Shown: positions 1 through 11,195, numbered from the stretch's first letter. The stretch: 64,000 nt of DNA from Aquatica leii (GCA_035610365.1 CM069433.1:190844760-190908759), one strand, 5' to 3'. Program-made: numbers and translations. Notes: generated by a model not told the origin, from the letters alone.

Positions 1-1178
1 AAGATCTTGGGGTTCAAGTTTTATAGTTTCTAGACGTTGGATAAAATGCTGAGAGTTGAGGATGTGAGAAGAGGTTTTACCTGTAAACTCGCAAAGAATG
101 TTGGACAAGAACTTGGCTAGCTTGTAAGTAGGAGATTGGATAGTACTAACGATAGGTCGAAAAGGAATACATTGTTTGTGAATTTTGGGAAGTCCGTATA
201 GACGAGGTGGTTTAGAATCTGATGGGGTAAGTCGACGTTTAGTTTCAGGAGGTAGATTGGAAGATTTGATGATTTGGCTAACCTCGCGTTCAATCCTCGA
301 AGTGGGGTTATGGGTTAGAAGAGCGTAAGTTTCCTCAGACAAAATAGAATTGATTTTCGTAACATAATCAATTTGGTTCAAAACTACAGTGGCGTTGCTT
401 TTGTCGGCTGGAAGAACAATAATATCAGGGTTCTTGCGAAGACTTTTTAGAGTTGACTCTTCCGACTTAGAAATGTTGGATTTAGGGATTTTAGATGATT
501 CAAGGATTTTGCCAGTGTTAATACGAATGGGATCTGAGATGTGGCGAGGAAGATGTCTTATAGAAGACTCAACAGCACATAGAATATCTTCTTTAGGAAT
601 ACGTTTGGGAGCAACCGCAAAATTCAAACCCTTAGAGAGCACCGATTCCTGTTCTGAAGTGAGAACCAAACTAGATAAATTGACAACCGTCTTTACTGAG
701 TTAGTAGTAGAAGAAACTTTACGATTCTTGGATTCCAATAATTGAAACTTTTTGAGATGACCTTCAGTGGTTAGTCGTAGAGTGGTATCCGACTGCTGGT
801 AAGTAATGTTGTCAAAGAATTTCCAATCATCCGGGGATAGAGTGTTAGCCAACTCAAGATGAAGATAAAAGAGTTGTTTCGAAATGGTGTCTAACTCTCG
901 CCTAGTTTGCTTAATCCGTTCGCGTATCAACGCTAGACTAGCACGGTGTAGGATGTTTTTAGAAGAACGTGTCTGAATGTGGAACTTAATTTTGAGGAAT
1001 GCAGGAATGATGTTGTGGTCACGACAGCGACTAAGAAAGGTTAAATTGCACAAAAGTTTGACGAGTTTGTGGCGAAGTTTGGAAAATACGGAGGTTTTAG
1101 AAGAAATATTCTCCCCGTAGAGATTGTTAATGTAATAGCGAAGGCTTCCACGGCCGGAATCTATACTAACATTAGAAT
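1..1178 (-). mobile_element. PLE-A inverted partner copy (5' part, runs off the window)
   Basis: This is the 5' part of a Penelope-like element on the minus strand. Positions 1-978 are the reverse complement of 1196-2173 with constant coordinate sum 2174, so the two copies are collinear with no indels seen. The loop 979-1178 carries, on the minus strand, the element's upstream N-terminal coding part (LSRCRDHNIIPAFLKIKF) and the edge of its terminal repeat. An inverted partner joined to the 5' end of a full copy is a known PLE arrangement. The match to the plus copy starts exactly where that copy is truncated. The open frame at 389-745 on the plus strand is only the antisense of the PLE frame. 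Confidence 0.88.
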
Positions 1179-1195
1179 GTCTTTCGAATATTCTC

Positions 1196-3466
1196 ATTCA
1201 GACACGTTCTTCTAAAAACATCCTACACCGTGCTAGTCTAGCGTTGATACGCGAACGGATTAAGCAAATTAGGCGAGAGTTAGACACCATTTTGAAACAA
1301 CTCTTTTATCTTCATCTTGAGTTGGCTAACACTCTATCCCCGGATGATTGGAAATTCTTTGACAACATTACTTACCAGCAGTCGGATACCACTCTACGAC
1401 TAACCACTGAAGGTCATCTCAAAAAGTTTCAATTATTGGAATCCAAGAATCGTAAAGTTTCTTCTACTACTAACTCAGTAAAGACGGTTGTCAATTTATC
1501 TAGTTTGGTTCTCACTTCAGAACAGGAATCGGTGCTCTCTAAGGGTTTGAATTTTGCGGTTGCTCCTAAACGTATTCCTAAAGAAGATATTCTATGTGCT
1601 GTTGAGTCTTCTATAAGACATCTTCCTCGCCACATCTCAGATCCCATTCGTATTAACACTGGCAAAATCCTTGAATCATCTAAAATCCCTAAATCCAACA
1701 TTTCTAAGTCGGAAGAGTCAGCTCTAAAAAGTCTTCGCAAGAACCCTGATATTATTGTTCTTCCAGCCGACAAAGGCAACGCCACTGTAGTTTTGAACCA
1801 AATTGATTATGTTACGAAAATCAATTCTATTTTGTCTGAGGAAACTTACGCTCTTCTAACCCATAACCCCACTTCGAGGATTGAACGCGAGGTTAGCCAA
1901 ATCATCAAATCTTCCAATCTACCTCCTGAAACTAAACGTCGACTTACCCCATCAGATTCTAAACCACCTCGTCTATACGGACTTCCCAAAATTCACAAAC
2001 AAGGTATTCCTTTTCGACCTATCGTTAGTACTATCCAATCTCCTACTTACAAGCTAGCCAAGTTTTTGTCCAACATTCTTTGCGAGTTTACAGGTAAAAC
2101 CTCTTCTCATATCCTCAACTCTCAGCATTTTATTCAACGTCTAGAAACTATAAAACTTAAACCCCAAGATCTTCTCGTGAGCTTTGATGTTACTTCACTT
2201 TTTACTAAAGTTCCTATTAAAGATTCGTTTATTATCATCAAACAGATTCTGTCTCAACATGGCAAGGACTTGAGTTTGGTTCCTCTTATTGAAAAGTGTC
2301 TATCCTCTACTTACTTCCAATTTGATAACAAGTTTTACGAATAAGTTTCTGGTGCTGCTATGGGTTCTCCCCTATCACCTGTTGTAGCTAACATTTTTAT
2401 GGAATCCTTTGAAACGGTTGCTTTGGAATCATCAATATTAAAACCTAAAGTGTGGTTTAGATATGTTGACGACACGTTTATTGTTTGGTCTCATGGTCAT
2501 CTTGAATTGTCTAAGTTTCTTGATCATCTTAACAATCAACACTTAGATATCAAATTTACTATGGAAATCGAAAGTAATGGTTCTCTTCCATTTCTTGACA
2601 TTCTTGTAACTCGTAAGCCCGACGGACTTCTAGGCCATTCTGTTTATCGCAAACCCACCCATACGGACAGATACCTTCATGCTTCGTCTCATCATCATCC
2701 TGCACAGAAACGTTCTGTTATTGAATCTTTGGTCCATCGTGCCTTTTCTATTTGTCAACCTGAGAATCTAGACTCAGAACTTCGTCATCTTACTAGAACC
2801 TTAGTGAACAATGGTTATCTAAAGCGAGATATTCATAGAGTTATTAATCGTCGTTTACATCCACGTACTCGATCACCTAAAGACACTTCTACTCCCGAAT
2901 CCAACCCGAAATTGGTCTTTTTACCCTACATTCACAAGGTTACAGATCAAATAGGGAAACTCCTTCGTAAGAATGGTATTAAACCCATATTCAACTCGAC
3001 AGGCAAAATCTCTCAGATTCTTTCTTCTCCCAAAGACAAATTTCCTACACTTTCATCTCAAGGTGTATATCAAATTCCTTGTTCTTGTGGTTTAGTCTAC
3101 ATTGGTGAAACCGGTCGATCCGTCATTACTCGCATTTCAGAACATGATCGTTGTATAAGGAAAAGGTCCAAGTCTGCTGTCTCTGAACATCATTTTACTA
3201 CAGGTCACAAGATAGATTTTGATAATGTTTCGTTGACTGCCAAATTTCCATTCTTTTTCAACAGGAACTTCCGAGAAAGCATAGCAATCATCAAACACCC
3301 CAATAACTTCAATCGCCATCATGATTTCCAACTATCCTCTCTTTGGTTCCTGGTTATTAGTCATTTATCGAAAACACGCCCCTTAGCAACCGTAACTCAA
3401 TCAGGGTCGAGCTTAATCATCCGTGACGATCCTTTTCCTTTAAATACGGAGACTATTTTTTCTTAA
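1196..3466 (+). pseudogene. PLE-A reverse transcriptase / GIY-YIG endonuclease, one nonsense codon
   Basis: Penelope-like retroelement polyprotein: a reverse transcriptase followed by a GIY-YIG endonuclease that nicks target DNA. The frame is open from the 1196 junction. RT motifs in order are LYGLPKIHKQGIPFRPIVST, motif A (SFDVTSLFTKVPI), motif B (AAMGSPLSPVVANIFME), and the catalytic YVDD near 2461-2475. The GIY-YIG domain (VYQIPCSCGLVYIGETGR) begins near 3065, and the frame ends at 3466. A TAA at 2342-2344 stands just before motif B, where related elements usually carry Gln, so a single C-to-T change would explain it. No frameshift is seen. The 5' end is missing, because the N-terminal block is found only in the inverted partner. 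Confidence 0.9.
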
Positions 3467-3690
3467 GTCACTTCTACGGAGTTTAGAATCTGGCTTGGTT
3501 CACAAGTTGATTACCTAACTCGGTAGTGGTTCTTTGTTAGATTTTCGTTTGCTTTTTCAGGTTATCGTTTTCTTTCTCACTTTTTCATAGTTTAGGTTAT
3601 GGCTTGTTTTACAAGTGGATAACCTAACTTTTGAGAAGTTCTTAGTAAGATTTCGATTGCTTGTTTGAGTTTTGCGATTTATCTCACGCC

Positions 3691-3722
3691 CTGATGAAGC
3701 CCCTTACGAAAGTGGGCGAAAC
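3691..3722 (+). ncRNA. Hammerhead-ribozyme-like core in the PLE-A tail
   Basis: The sequence CTGATGA, then a hairpin (GCCC pairing GGGC, an inner AC/GT pair and a GAAA loop), then GAAAC matches the conserved core and stem II of a hammerhead ribozyme. Hammerhead motifs are known in the terminal repeats of Penelope-like elements. I could not place the cleavage-site strand (NUH) or a closing stem III, so activity is not shown. Confidence 0.55.
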
Positions 3723-3787
3723 GTTGGCAGCTTCGGTTGCAACTATGACACGGCCCAAACCCGGAAGACATTCTAATGTTAGTATAA

Positions 3788-6005
3788 GTACTTTTTGTTA
3801 TAAATCCACAGGTTTCTAAGTTTAGTTTCCTTAAATGTTATAGGGCTAAATAGCTTGGATCTGCACCTGAACCACTATTAAATATCTTAAATTTTTCTCG
3901 CAGATTTTGTGTACTAAATGACGGTTTAAGATATGTTTTGTGTCGAGAAATGCATCGTGGTAAAAAGGTTTTGTCATTTTGAGGCGCAGTTTGATTTTCA
4001 GTTTTGTCCTTAGCCACTTTGGTTACCTACACGTGTCCCATTAATGTTGAGAAATACATACAACTGTTTGCTTACCTTGAAAAATTCTTTTGATGATGCT
4101 AGAAGTTATGAAGTAGTAAAAACCTACGTTAATTAAGAGCATTAAAACTATTGGTTAATTGCTAAAATTAGAAATGGAACATCAGTATTCATTTGGGAAA
4201 AAATTGGCGCATCTGGTTTTTTCTCAGAGGTTGTATGATCCTAAGAAATTTATTTGTGGTAACGCTATATGTACGTAACAATTTAATTTTCAGCAAATTT
4301 TAAAAAATTGTGGAGAAGGTGCCGTTAGCTAACCGTATACTTCGGAAAAAACATATTGTAAGTATTGTATTTCTTATTTAAACTATTTTTTTATCTACGT
4401 TGCTAGTCATTTGCACGCACGCTATACGTACATATTATGTTTATTGGCACAATTAAGTATAATACATAATTGCCGGTATATATGTAATTTTACATCGATT
4501 TTTCTTCTCTAGCCTCTCCTTTTTTGATAAAATAAATATATGCGTTGTTATAACCTGTGTTTAGTCATTTCTCTTTAAGTGTTGGATTGATTTAAACCAG
4601 TTTTCAACCGTTTTGGCGTCTTTTTAACTTATTTTATGATAAGCACACCGGGACTTGCGATCCACTCGCCGAATTATTTTGAGCTAGTCGCATGCATTTG
4701 AGTTATGAGAAAATTCTCGTAACAACCTTAACATTTAATAAATCTACAAAAATTATTTAATAAAAACAAAAATAGTTTAAGAATTTATTGAGTAACACAC
4801 GTCAAATGTTTTACAATTTATTTGTCTCCATTGTTGAATGTGGTCGCTGCTTATGCTATTTTAAACTAAGTACTACTTAGAATAAAAATATTACACCTGT
4901 CTTGTAGCAACGAAAAACAACACTGTTTTATGGATATGTGCAAAAGTGTATATTTAGAATTGATTATATTATATGATTCGTTGTATCTGAAGGTGAACAA
5001 GATAACGAACAAATACAAAAACGTCTATTTGTGTGCGTAAGTACAAGACAAACGTAATATTCACAAACAAGCTTATTATTCACTGATATTATTAAAATTA
5101 GAATTAGCAAAGGATATCTATATTAAAACTAGTCTTAGCAATTATTGTACTAAATGGATAATACATCGAACTGATTTTTTCTACACCCTATTAACACCGA
5201 CAATTGATATTCAGTGTTGGAAATTTATAGATAAGTTACTAAGGACAGTCTTGTATTAAGCTATATGTTTCTTGTTCATTTACGTCAAAGTGTGAATGGA
5301 CTTTCATATAAAATTAAAAAAATCTGCTTTTGCACAACTTAAAGCAATAGTCTCTAATATGTTACGCGATCTTCCTTCTTAAAATAATTGTCAGCATTTT
5401 AGCGTAAAAATAAAAAATTGATTGAAGAAACTTTTGTTTGCTTAACCTATATCACAAACCCTTCAACAGAGTCGTCTCTGTTTCTTAGCTAAATAACAAA
5501 CTCAATTAGTTGGTGCTTGTCTACACACATGCGGTGGTCAAGTTTAAACATGATTTTAACCTCGTATCAAAGTAGGCAAGCAGCAACTAAAGTAAAGCGC
5601 GCATCGTTCCCTTTTTTTATATACAAACCAATACACTAAGGTTTCATCATTATATGTACAATAAAATAATAGCGTAAGTTAAATACTGCGGTTGAATTGA
5701 ATGAAACAGCTTAAGCTCAAAGTACGTAAATCCTTAATCTACATTGTACTTATAAACATTTATATTTACACTTAGCTACTCGTCGTAATAACATAAAAAT
5801 AGTGAAGCATTAAATATTTTTTGCTCTTTTAGATACTACTAAGTGTTACATATACAACAAACAGTCTAGTTTTTTTTTAAAATCTAATGAGTTCTTTATA
5901 GGTCCATACATGGTTTTAAGGGATTTATGTGCAACTTAAAAAGGTAATATTTATTATTGTGAGGTTATGTAAGAAGTGGACCGATGCTTTAACTTACTCT
6001 TTTAA
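3788..6005. other. AT-rich sequence downstream of the Syt4 stop
   Basis: No gene is seen on either strand. The right part must hold the Syt4 3' untranslated region. AATAAA-type hexamers occur by chance throughout such AT-rich DNA, so I do not choose a polyadenylation site. Confidence 0.5.
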
Positions 6006-6125
6006 TTACTCACGCAGTTTATGCCAGTCTGCTATTTGCCGACGAGGAGAGTTACATACTTCGTTCCAATGGTGTAAAGCCGATCCTGTACATTTAGGCC
6101 CGCCAAGTTCTAGTCTACCAATAAC
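6006..6125 (-). CDS. Syt4: Synaptotagmin-4, terminal coding exon (end of C2B)
   Basis: Last coding exon of the host gene: 39 codons and a TAA stop (6006-6008). It starts after a ttgcag acceptor (6126-6127) in phase 0. It reads [10 protein letters not shown], then [20 protein letters not shown], ending in RE. It supplies the last strand and helix of the C2B domain and the C-terminal W-H-x-L motif conserved in synaptotagmins and linked to vesicle docking. It joins the exon ending ...RVTKNE at 6178 across a 52-bp intron (6126-6177, GTAAGC...GCAG), rebuilding the family motif [11 protein letters not shown]. No long open frame marks this exon. It was found by splice joining and similarity to insect Syt4. 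Confidence 0.93.
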   Translation of the reverse strand, partial: VIGRLELGGPKCTGSALHHWNEVCNSPRRQIADWHKLRE

Positions 6126-6177
6126 CTGCAACATCAATTATATAGATTTGATTAAAAAAATTAATCAAAATGCTTAC

Positions 6178-6495
6178 CTCGTTTTTGGTGACGCGATCCC
6201 AATCCAATAAAAGAAATTCCAAATTGACATTATCTAAACCTTCACCACCAGCTGGTATATCAAAAACAAAACTTTCGTTAAAAACAGGACTTAAAGTCCT
6301 CTTTTTTACGTGCGTTTTCTTTTTGGCAATACGTTGTCCATTATACAACAAATACATTTTTACGTAAGGATCCGCTAAGCCGGTAACGTCCATTTTAGGA
6401 AGGTTACGTGCTTTTAAAACGACCACCGTAAGACGATTGGCAGCTGGTTGCCAACATAGCGACACCAATAATTCGCCACGTCCCTGCGAGCGAAT
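6178..6495 (-). CDS. Syt4: Synaptotagmin-4, C2B exon
   Basis: Encodes 106 residues of the C2B domain, phase 0 at both ends. It begins [17 protein letters not shown] and contains the first calcium loop ([12 protein letters not shown]), the polybasic strand (KKKTHVKKR) that binds acidic lipids and SNAREs, and the third loop ([11 protein letters not shown]). The usual third-loop Asp after Asn is Glu here, which I believe also holds in fly Syt4. Donor GTAAGC follows at 6177. The acceptor AG is at 6496-6497. The upstream intron is only 49 bp (6496-6544). The sequence is much closer to Syt4 than to Syt1 or Syt7, for example [19 protein letters not shown]. Confidence 0.95.
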
Positions 6496-6544
6496 CTGTT
6501 GATGCATTAAATTAACAACACACAACACCAAAAAACCAATTTAC

Positions 6545-6917
6545 CTTTAAATTTCTCGGTTGGATTTCACGACACAAAGCGATCTGTTGGTTTTCAGCTT
6601 GGTTAATATCGACAGTATTTAATGCACAGAAAACTTCTCCTATAATATCATCTCTCGAATACCGATCAAAGCTAAGTACCACGAAGTGTAAAGTAATGCT
6701 TGGAAGTTGGTTGAAGTTGATTCCATAAAATGTAAAGTCCTCGTCGTATACTGGATTCCTAGTTTTGCGAAGAACTCGAGTCTTGACTTTGTGCTGCTTG
6801 TCGGGTAATAATTGTAGTTTTACGTAAGGATCGCTTGAACCAAGATTGGGGTCTTTAGCTGGGAGATCTCGACAACGAACTACGGATACTATCAAAGCAT
6901 TCTTGTCGTGCTTATAT
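6545..6917 (-). CDS. Syt4: Synaptotagmin-4, C2A exon
   Basis: Encodes most of the C2A domain (124 codons plus the last base of a split Arg codon). It opens [20 protein letters not shown], continues [20 protein letters not shown], and ends EIQPRNLK before the donor GTAAAT at 6544. The acceptor TTTAG is at 6918-6919, giving phase 2, which matches the AG left over at the end of the 35040-35248 exon. The third calcium loop reads [10 protein letters not shown]. The Ser stands where Syt1 has its third calcium-binding Asp, and this Asp-to-Ser change is a hallmark of Syt4/Syt11 in flies and mammals. Syt4 acts on dense-core and postsynaptic vesicles. Confidence 0.95.
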
Positions 6918-7330
6918 CTAAAACAAGTATTTATTATTTGATTTTTGTTTTATTATGTATTTTATAAGAAGATAATTTTATTGCTAAGATGGCTTTGGAA
7001 CGGGTATTAACCTCCATCTTCAGTTTTGTAGCACTCGGGGAGCAAAATCAGTTTGATTGTAATTTTTTTTAAACCACAGACAAAAATACAAAAACATTTT
7101 TTACTTGTAAACGGTAGTTTTTAGTCAACCAGTCGTTAAGAAATATAAATTGTCTAAAACAGTTCTTGAAACATAGAAGAATTGGAGACAATTCTTTTTT
7201 TTTGGTCAACGTTTTTGAAAGGGTTAATTTTTTTTACAGATAAAAAAATCATGTGCTTAGAATGTTCCAAAAAAAAGAAAAACATTTTTTTTTGTAAATT
7301 CGTTCGTTAGTGTAGTTACATAATGACGAA
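6918..7330. other. Start of the 28-kb Syt4 intron, no gene
   Basis: AT-rich intronic sequence with many homopolymer T and A runs. I see no coding potential and no recognisable element here. The tandem repeat begins near 7331. Confidence 0.5.
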
Positions 7331-9841
7331 AAAATACTCTAGAGCGGCAAAATAATAAATCAAATTCTACGAAGAACTATGCTTCAAAAGTCAATTATTA
7401 TTTAAGTAGAACATTGTATCTGGTAGAAAATCGCTTTAGAAGTTCTCACATTTAGTTAAGATTTGAGAAAAAAGGTTTTAAAAATTGCATAAATTTAAAT
7501 AGAGTATTATATATTTAGTTGGTACTACGTAAAACATTCAAAGTTGACAAATTCAGTTAGTTATAAATGTACTACCAACATTATATTGATGATGTTTTCA
7601 ATGTGGTTCTTTTTTAATTCATTCAAAAATTACACAAAAAACAGGACAAAGATAATGTATTTTACTCTATTATCGAAAGTCACGGCCTTCGATTTTGCGC
7701 CGCATAAACGTTCGTTGTACTATGATTCACTATTGATGCTTGTTAGAAAAATTACTATTGTATAGGAACTCAAAACCCAGTTATGTTTGTTTTTATTTGT
7801 CGTTAAAAAACAATTTTCTAATAATAATGAAACGTTTGCAAAGTTACTGTCAAATTTGAGACCGAAGAATGTTGAACATAGAGACAAATAACAAAAATAT
7901 ATAAAAACCATTCAAAGGAAACATAGGTCAGTTTTACGAAGTCGGAAGTTTTAATAAAATTCTGTGGTTTAAAACAAATAAGTGATTAACGCGTGTGTTA
8001 AGAAATAAATATAACGGCGTTCAAGCGAACGTGCCTATAATGTAAACAAGTATCAGTTTTGGATACACAGAATTTATCCGCGGACGAATTTGTTACATTG
8101 GTGACAGGTGTCCGGTAGTGAAATCCGTTGAAATCGTGTAAATAAGCAACTGTTTAGTTTGCGCTTTGCATGTGTTTAAAAATACTCTAGAGCGACACAC
8201 TGATAAATCAAATCCGATGTAAAACTATGCTTCTTCTTATTACGTAGAACATTGTATCTGGTAAAAAATCTCTTTAATAGTTCTCAAATTTAATTAAAAT
8301 TAGAAAATAAATGCTTTAAAAATTGCATAAATTCAAATATTAGAATATTATAGATTTAGTTGGTACTACGTAAAACATTCGAATTTAGAAGTTGACAAAT
8401 TCAGTTAGTTATAAATGTACTACCAACATTATATTATGTTTTCAATGTGGTTCAGTTTTAATTCATTCAAAAATTACACAAAAAACAGGACAAAGTCACG
8501 GCCTTCGACTTCTCGCCGCATAAACGTTCGTTGTACTATGATTCACTATTGATGCTTGTTACAAAAATTACTATTGTATAGGAACTCAAAACCCAGTTAT
8601 ATTTGTTTTTATTTGCCGTCAAAAAACAATTTTCTAATAATAATGAAAGGTTTGCAAAGTTACTGTCAAATTTGAGACTGAAGAATGTTGAACATAGAGA
8701 CAGATAACAAAAATATATAAAAACAATTCAAAGGAAGCATAGGTCAGTTTTAAGAAGTCGAAAGTTTTAAGAAGATTCTGTGGTTTAAAATAAATAAGCA
8801 ATTAACACGTGTGTTAAGAAATAAATATAACGGCGTTCAAGCGAACGTGCCTTTAATGTAAACAAGTATCAGTTTTAGATACACAGAATTTATCCGCGGA
8901 TAAATTTGTTACATTGGTGACAGGTGTGCGGTAGTGAAATACGTTGAAATCGTGTAAATAAGCAACTGTTTAGTTTGCGCTTCACATGTGTTTCAAAATA
9001 CTCTAGAGCGACACAGTGATAAATCAAATCCGACGTAAAACTATGCTTCAAGAGTCAATTCTCATTTACGTAGAACATTGTATCTGGTAAAAAATCTCTT
9101 TAATAGTTCTCAAATTTAATTAAAATTAGAAAAAAAAATGCTTTAAAAATAGCATAAATTTAAATAGAGTATTATATATTTAGTTGGTACTACGTAAAAC
9201 ATTCGAGATTGACAAAAAAATAGTTAGTTATAAATGTACTACCAACATTATATTATGTTTTCAATGTGGTTCCTTTTTAATTCATTCAAAAATTACACAA
9301 AAAACAGGACAAAAAATAATGTATTTTACTCTATTATCGAAAGTCACGGCCATCGACTTCGCGCCGCATAAACATTCGTTGTACTATGATTCACTATTGA
9401 TGCTTGTTACAAAAATGACTATTGTATAGGAACTCAAAACCCAGTTATGTTTGTTTTTATTTGTCGTCAAAAAACAATTTTCTAATAATAATGAAACGTT
9501 TGCAAAGTTACTGTCAAATATGAGACCGAAGAATGTTGAACATAGAGACAGATAACAAAAATATATAAAAACTGTTCAAAGGAAGCATAGCTCAGTTTTA
9601 CGAAGTCGGAAGTTTAAAGAAGATTCTGTGGTTTAAAAGAAATAAGTGATTAACGCGTGTGTTAAGAAATAAATGCAACGGCGTTCAAGCAAACGTGCCT
9701 ATAATGTAAACAAGTATCAGTTTTAGATACACAGAATTTATCCGCGGACGAATTTGTTACATTGGTGACAGGTGTGCGGTAATGAAATCCGTTGAAATCG
9801 TATAAATAAGCAACTGTTCAGTTTGCGCTTCGCATGTGTTT
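7331..9841. repeat. Three tandem copies of an 816-848 bp repeat
   Basis: The landmark TACTCTAGAGCG recurs at 7335, 8183 and 8999, giving periods of 848 and 816 bp. A third unit ends near 9841. Each unit contains the same ordered blocks: an AT-rich start, ATAAATGTACTACCAACATT, a block with CGCCGCATAAAC, and an end block with ATCCGCGGA and GGTGACAGGTG. Units differ by scattered substitutions and small indels, including loss of about 25 bp before the CACGGCC block in unit 2. The short open frames inside (7544-7765, 9184-9429) are not conserved in unit 2 and are not genes. Diverged pieces of the same repeat flank PLE-B at 23.3-23.5 and 34.4-34.5 kb. Confidence 0.9.
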
Positions 9842-9914
9842 GTTAATAGAGTGTAACTATAGCTGTTCCAGTTTGATAAAGAAATTGTCCGTTATTAAAA
9901 TTTAATTTCTGGAA

Positions 9915-10850
9915 TCAATAAAAAATGGTCTAGAATCGATGAATAAAAATATGTAAGAAATTACTAGAAAAATGGAAGAAAATTCTAGAAATATGGAAGA
10001 AAAACTGTCTGATTATTCTCAGAAAATGGAGAAAAATTCTAGAAGCTTAACAAAAGAAATACGAGCGAGCAATTAAAATCAAATAGCGACTATTGAGAAA
10101 CAAGCAGCTCGAAAAAGAGAAGTGATGTGCTGGAACTGCGGGGAAGCGAGTCACGTACGACGACGTTGTACTTAACCCAAAAGAGCGTCCTGAAAACTAG
10201 AACAGGTCAACCTCAACGTCAACGAGCTATGCCCTGGAGATTAACATACAAATAGCATCGCTTAAGGAGCAATTGCATTGCATTTATCTCGATGACAAGA
10301 TTAATGGAAGAAGTGTTCAGTTACTGGTTGACACGGCAGCGACGAAGACTACCATTTGTCCTGACATGTTATTGGAAAGCGACAAGACATCACCAGTAAC
10401 GGCGACGGCCAAAGAAATACCTACTCACGGACAAGCCAAAGTAATCATTGGTTTGGGAAATGGAGTTCTTGACCATCAAGTACTGGTAGCCAACATTACG
10501 GAAGAAGTTATCCTAGAAAGGGACGTTATAAAGAAGTATGGAGTCCATTGGGATATGAAGAACGATGTTCTGAAGATTGACAGCTAGGAAATTTTTTTTT
10601 CATTGGTCAGAGAAGACTGCCGTGCGATGGCATGCCTTGATGGAAATCTCCGGGAAGGCTATTGAACCAATGTAGGACAACTTGATGGAAAAGGGACTAC
10701 TGGCTAGCAAAATATTAGTACGAGTGCCAGTAAGAATTTTGAATGTCAACTTAGATCCAGTAACGTTGAAAAAGAAGACTGTAGTAGGTCAATGCACGCA
10801 AGTATCTCAAATTGTAAAATGGGTGAATTTTAGTGAGAATACGGCGTTGA
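9915..10850 (+). pseudogene. Ty3/Gypsy-type gag and protease relic
   Basis: Remnant of an LTR retrotransposon. A Lys/Glu-rich gag tail is followed by a CCHC zinc knuckle (CWNCGEASHVRRRC, 10128-10169), then stops. An open stretch at 10273-10587 reads as a retropepsin: GRSVQLLVDTAATKTTI has the aspartyl-protease D-T-A triad, and the flap-side glycine stretch (IIGLGNG) follows. Past a stop at 10585-10587 the post-protease spacer continues in pieces (VPVRILNVNLDPVTLKKKTVVGQC). No RT, RNase H or integrase follows, because the relic is cut off by the PLE-A palindrome at about 10.9 kb. No LTRs are recognised. Confidence 0.8.
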
Positions 10851-10935
10851 AGAAGTGAAATTAACAGATGACTGTCAAATTTTCCGAGTTGCTTACTAAA
10901 AGATAAAACTTGAAAAATATAACTTTAATTTATAC

Positions 10936-11195
10936 TAAGATTAGAATGTCTTCCGGGTTTGGACCGTGTCATTGTTGTTGTAACCGAAGTTGCCAACGTT
11001 TTGCCGACTTTCGTAAAAGGCTTCATCAAGGCGTGAGATAAATCGCAAAACTCAAACAATTTATCTCCCGCCCTAATGAAGACCCTTACGAAAGTGGGCG
11101 AAACGTTGGCAACTTTGGTTACAAGAACAATGACACGGTCCAAACCCGGAAGACATTTTAATGTTAGTATAGATTCCGGCCGTGCAAGCCTTCGC
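10936..11195. mobile_element. PLE-A terminal repeats in head-to-head inversion
   Basis: Two copies of the PLE-A terminus face each other. The minus-strand arm (10936-11037) and plus-strand arm (11049-11195) both carry the hammerhead-like core and the block ending ccggaagacatt..aatgttagta. The plus arm runs on into GGCCGTGCAAGCCTTCGCTATTA, the start of the PLE-A 5' region also seen near 1140-1165. The coding region is absent. The centre is a short AAACTC spacer. The 72-residue open frame on the minus strand is translated repeat and not a gene. Confidence 0.82.
11073..11104 (+). ncRNA. Hammerhead-like core, plus arm of the PLE-A palindrome
   Basis: CTAATGA, a hairpin closed by GAAA, and GAAACGTTGGC. 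One base of the CTGATGA core is changed (G to A), which should weaken any activity. The minus-strand arm has its own version at about 10997-11029 (TTGATGA ... AAAAC), also one or two bases off consensus. Confidence 0.4.

Larger units (their letters stand above)
1196..3787 (+). mobile_element. Penelope-like element A, plus-strand copy
   Basis: The element unit covers the coding part to 3466 and a non-coding 3' tail to about 3787. The tail contains two diverged versions of a block (ggcttg, acaag, tgga/ttgat, ac-ctaac) near 3491-3560 and 3601-3660, then the hammerhead-like core and the terminal block ending in ctaatgttagtata. The same terminal block stands upstream of the coding region on the minus-strand partner (near 1150-1178) and in the fragment at 10.94-11.19 kb. 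That marks it as the pseudo-LTR of this family. Confidence 0.8.

Noticed and set aside
389..745. 118-codon plus-strand frame, also found at 1429-1785 minus
   Set aside because: It is the antisense of the PLE-A RT frame in both arms of the inverted repeat. Two copies exist only because the arms are duplicated.
7544..9429. Frames of 73 and 81 codons in the tandem repeat as a possible gene family
   Set aside because: Unit 2 lacks the frame through indels, and substitutions show no coding pattern by eye.
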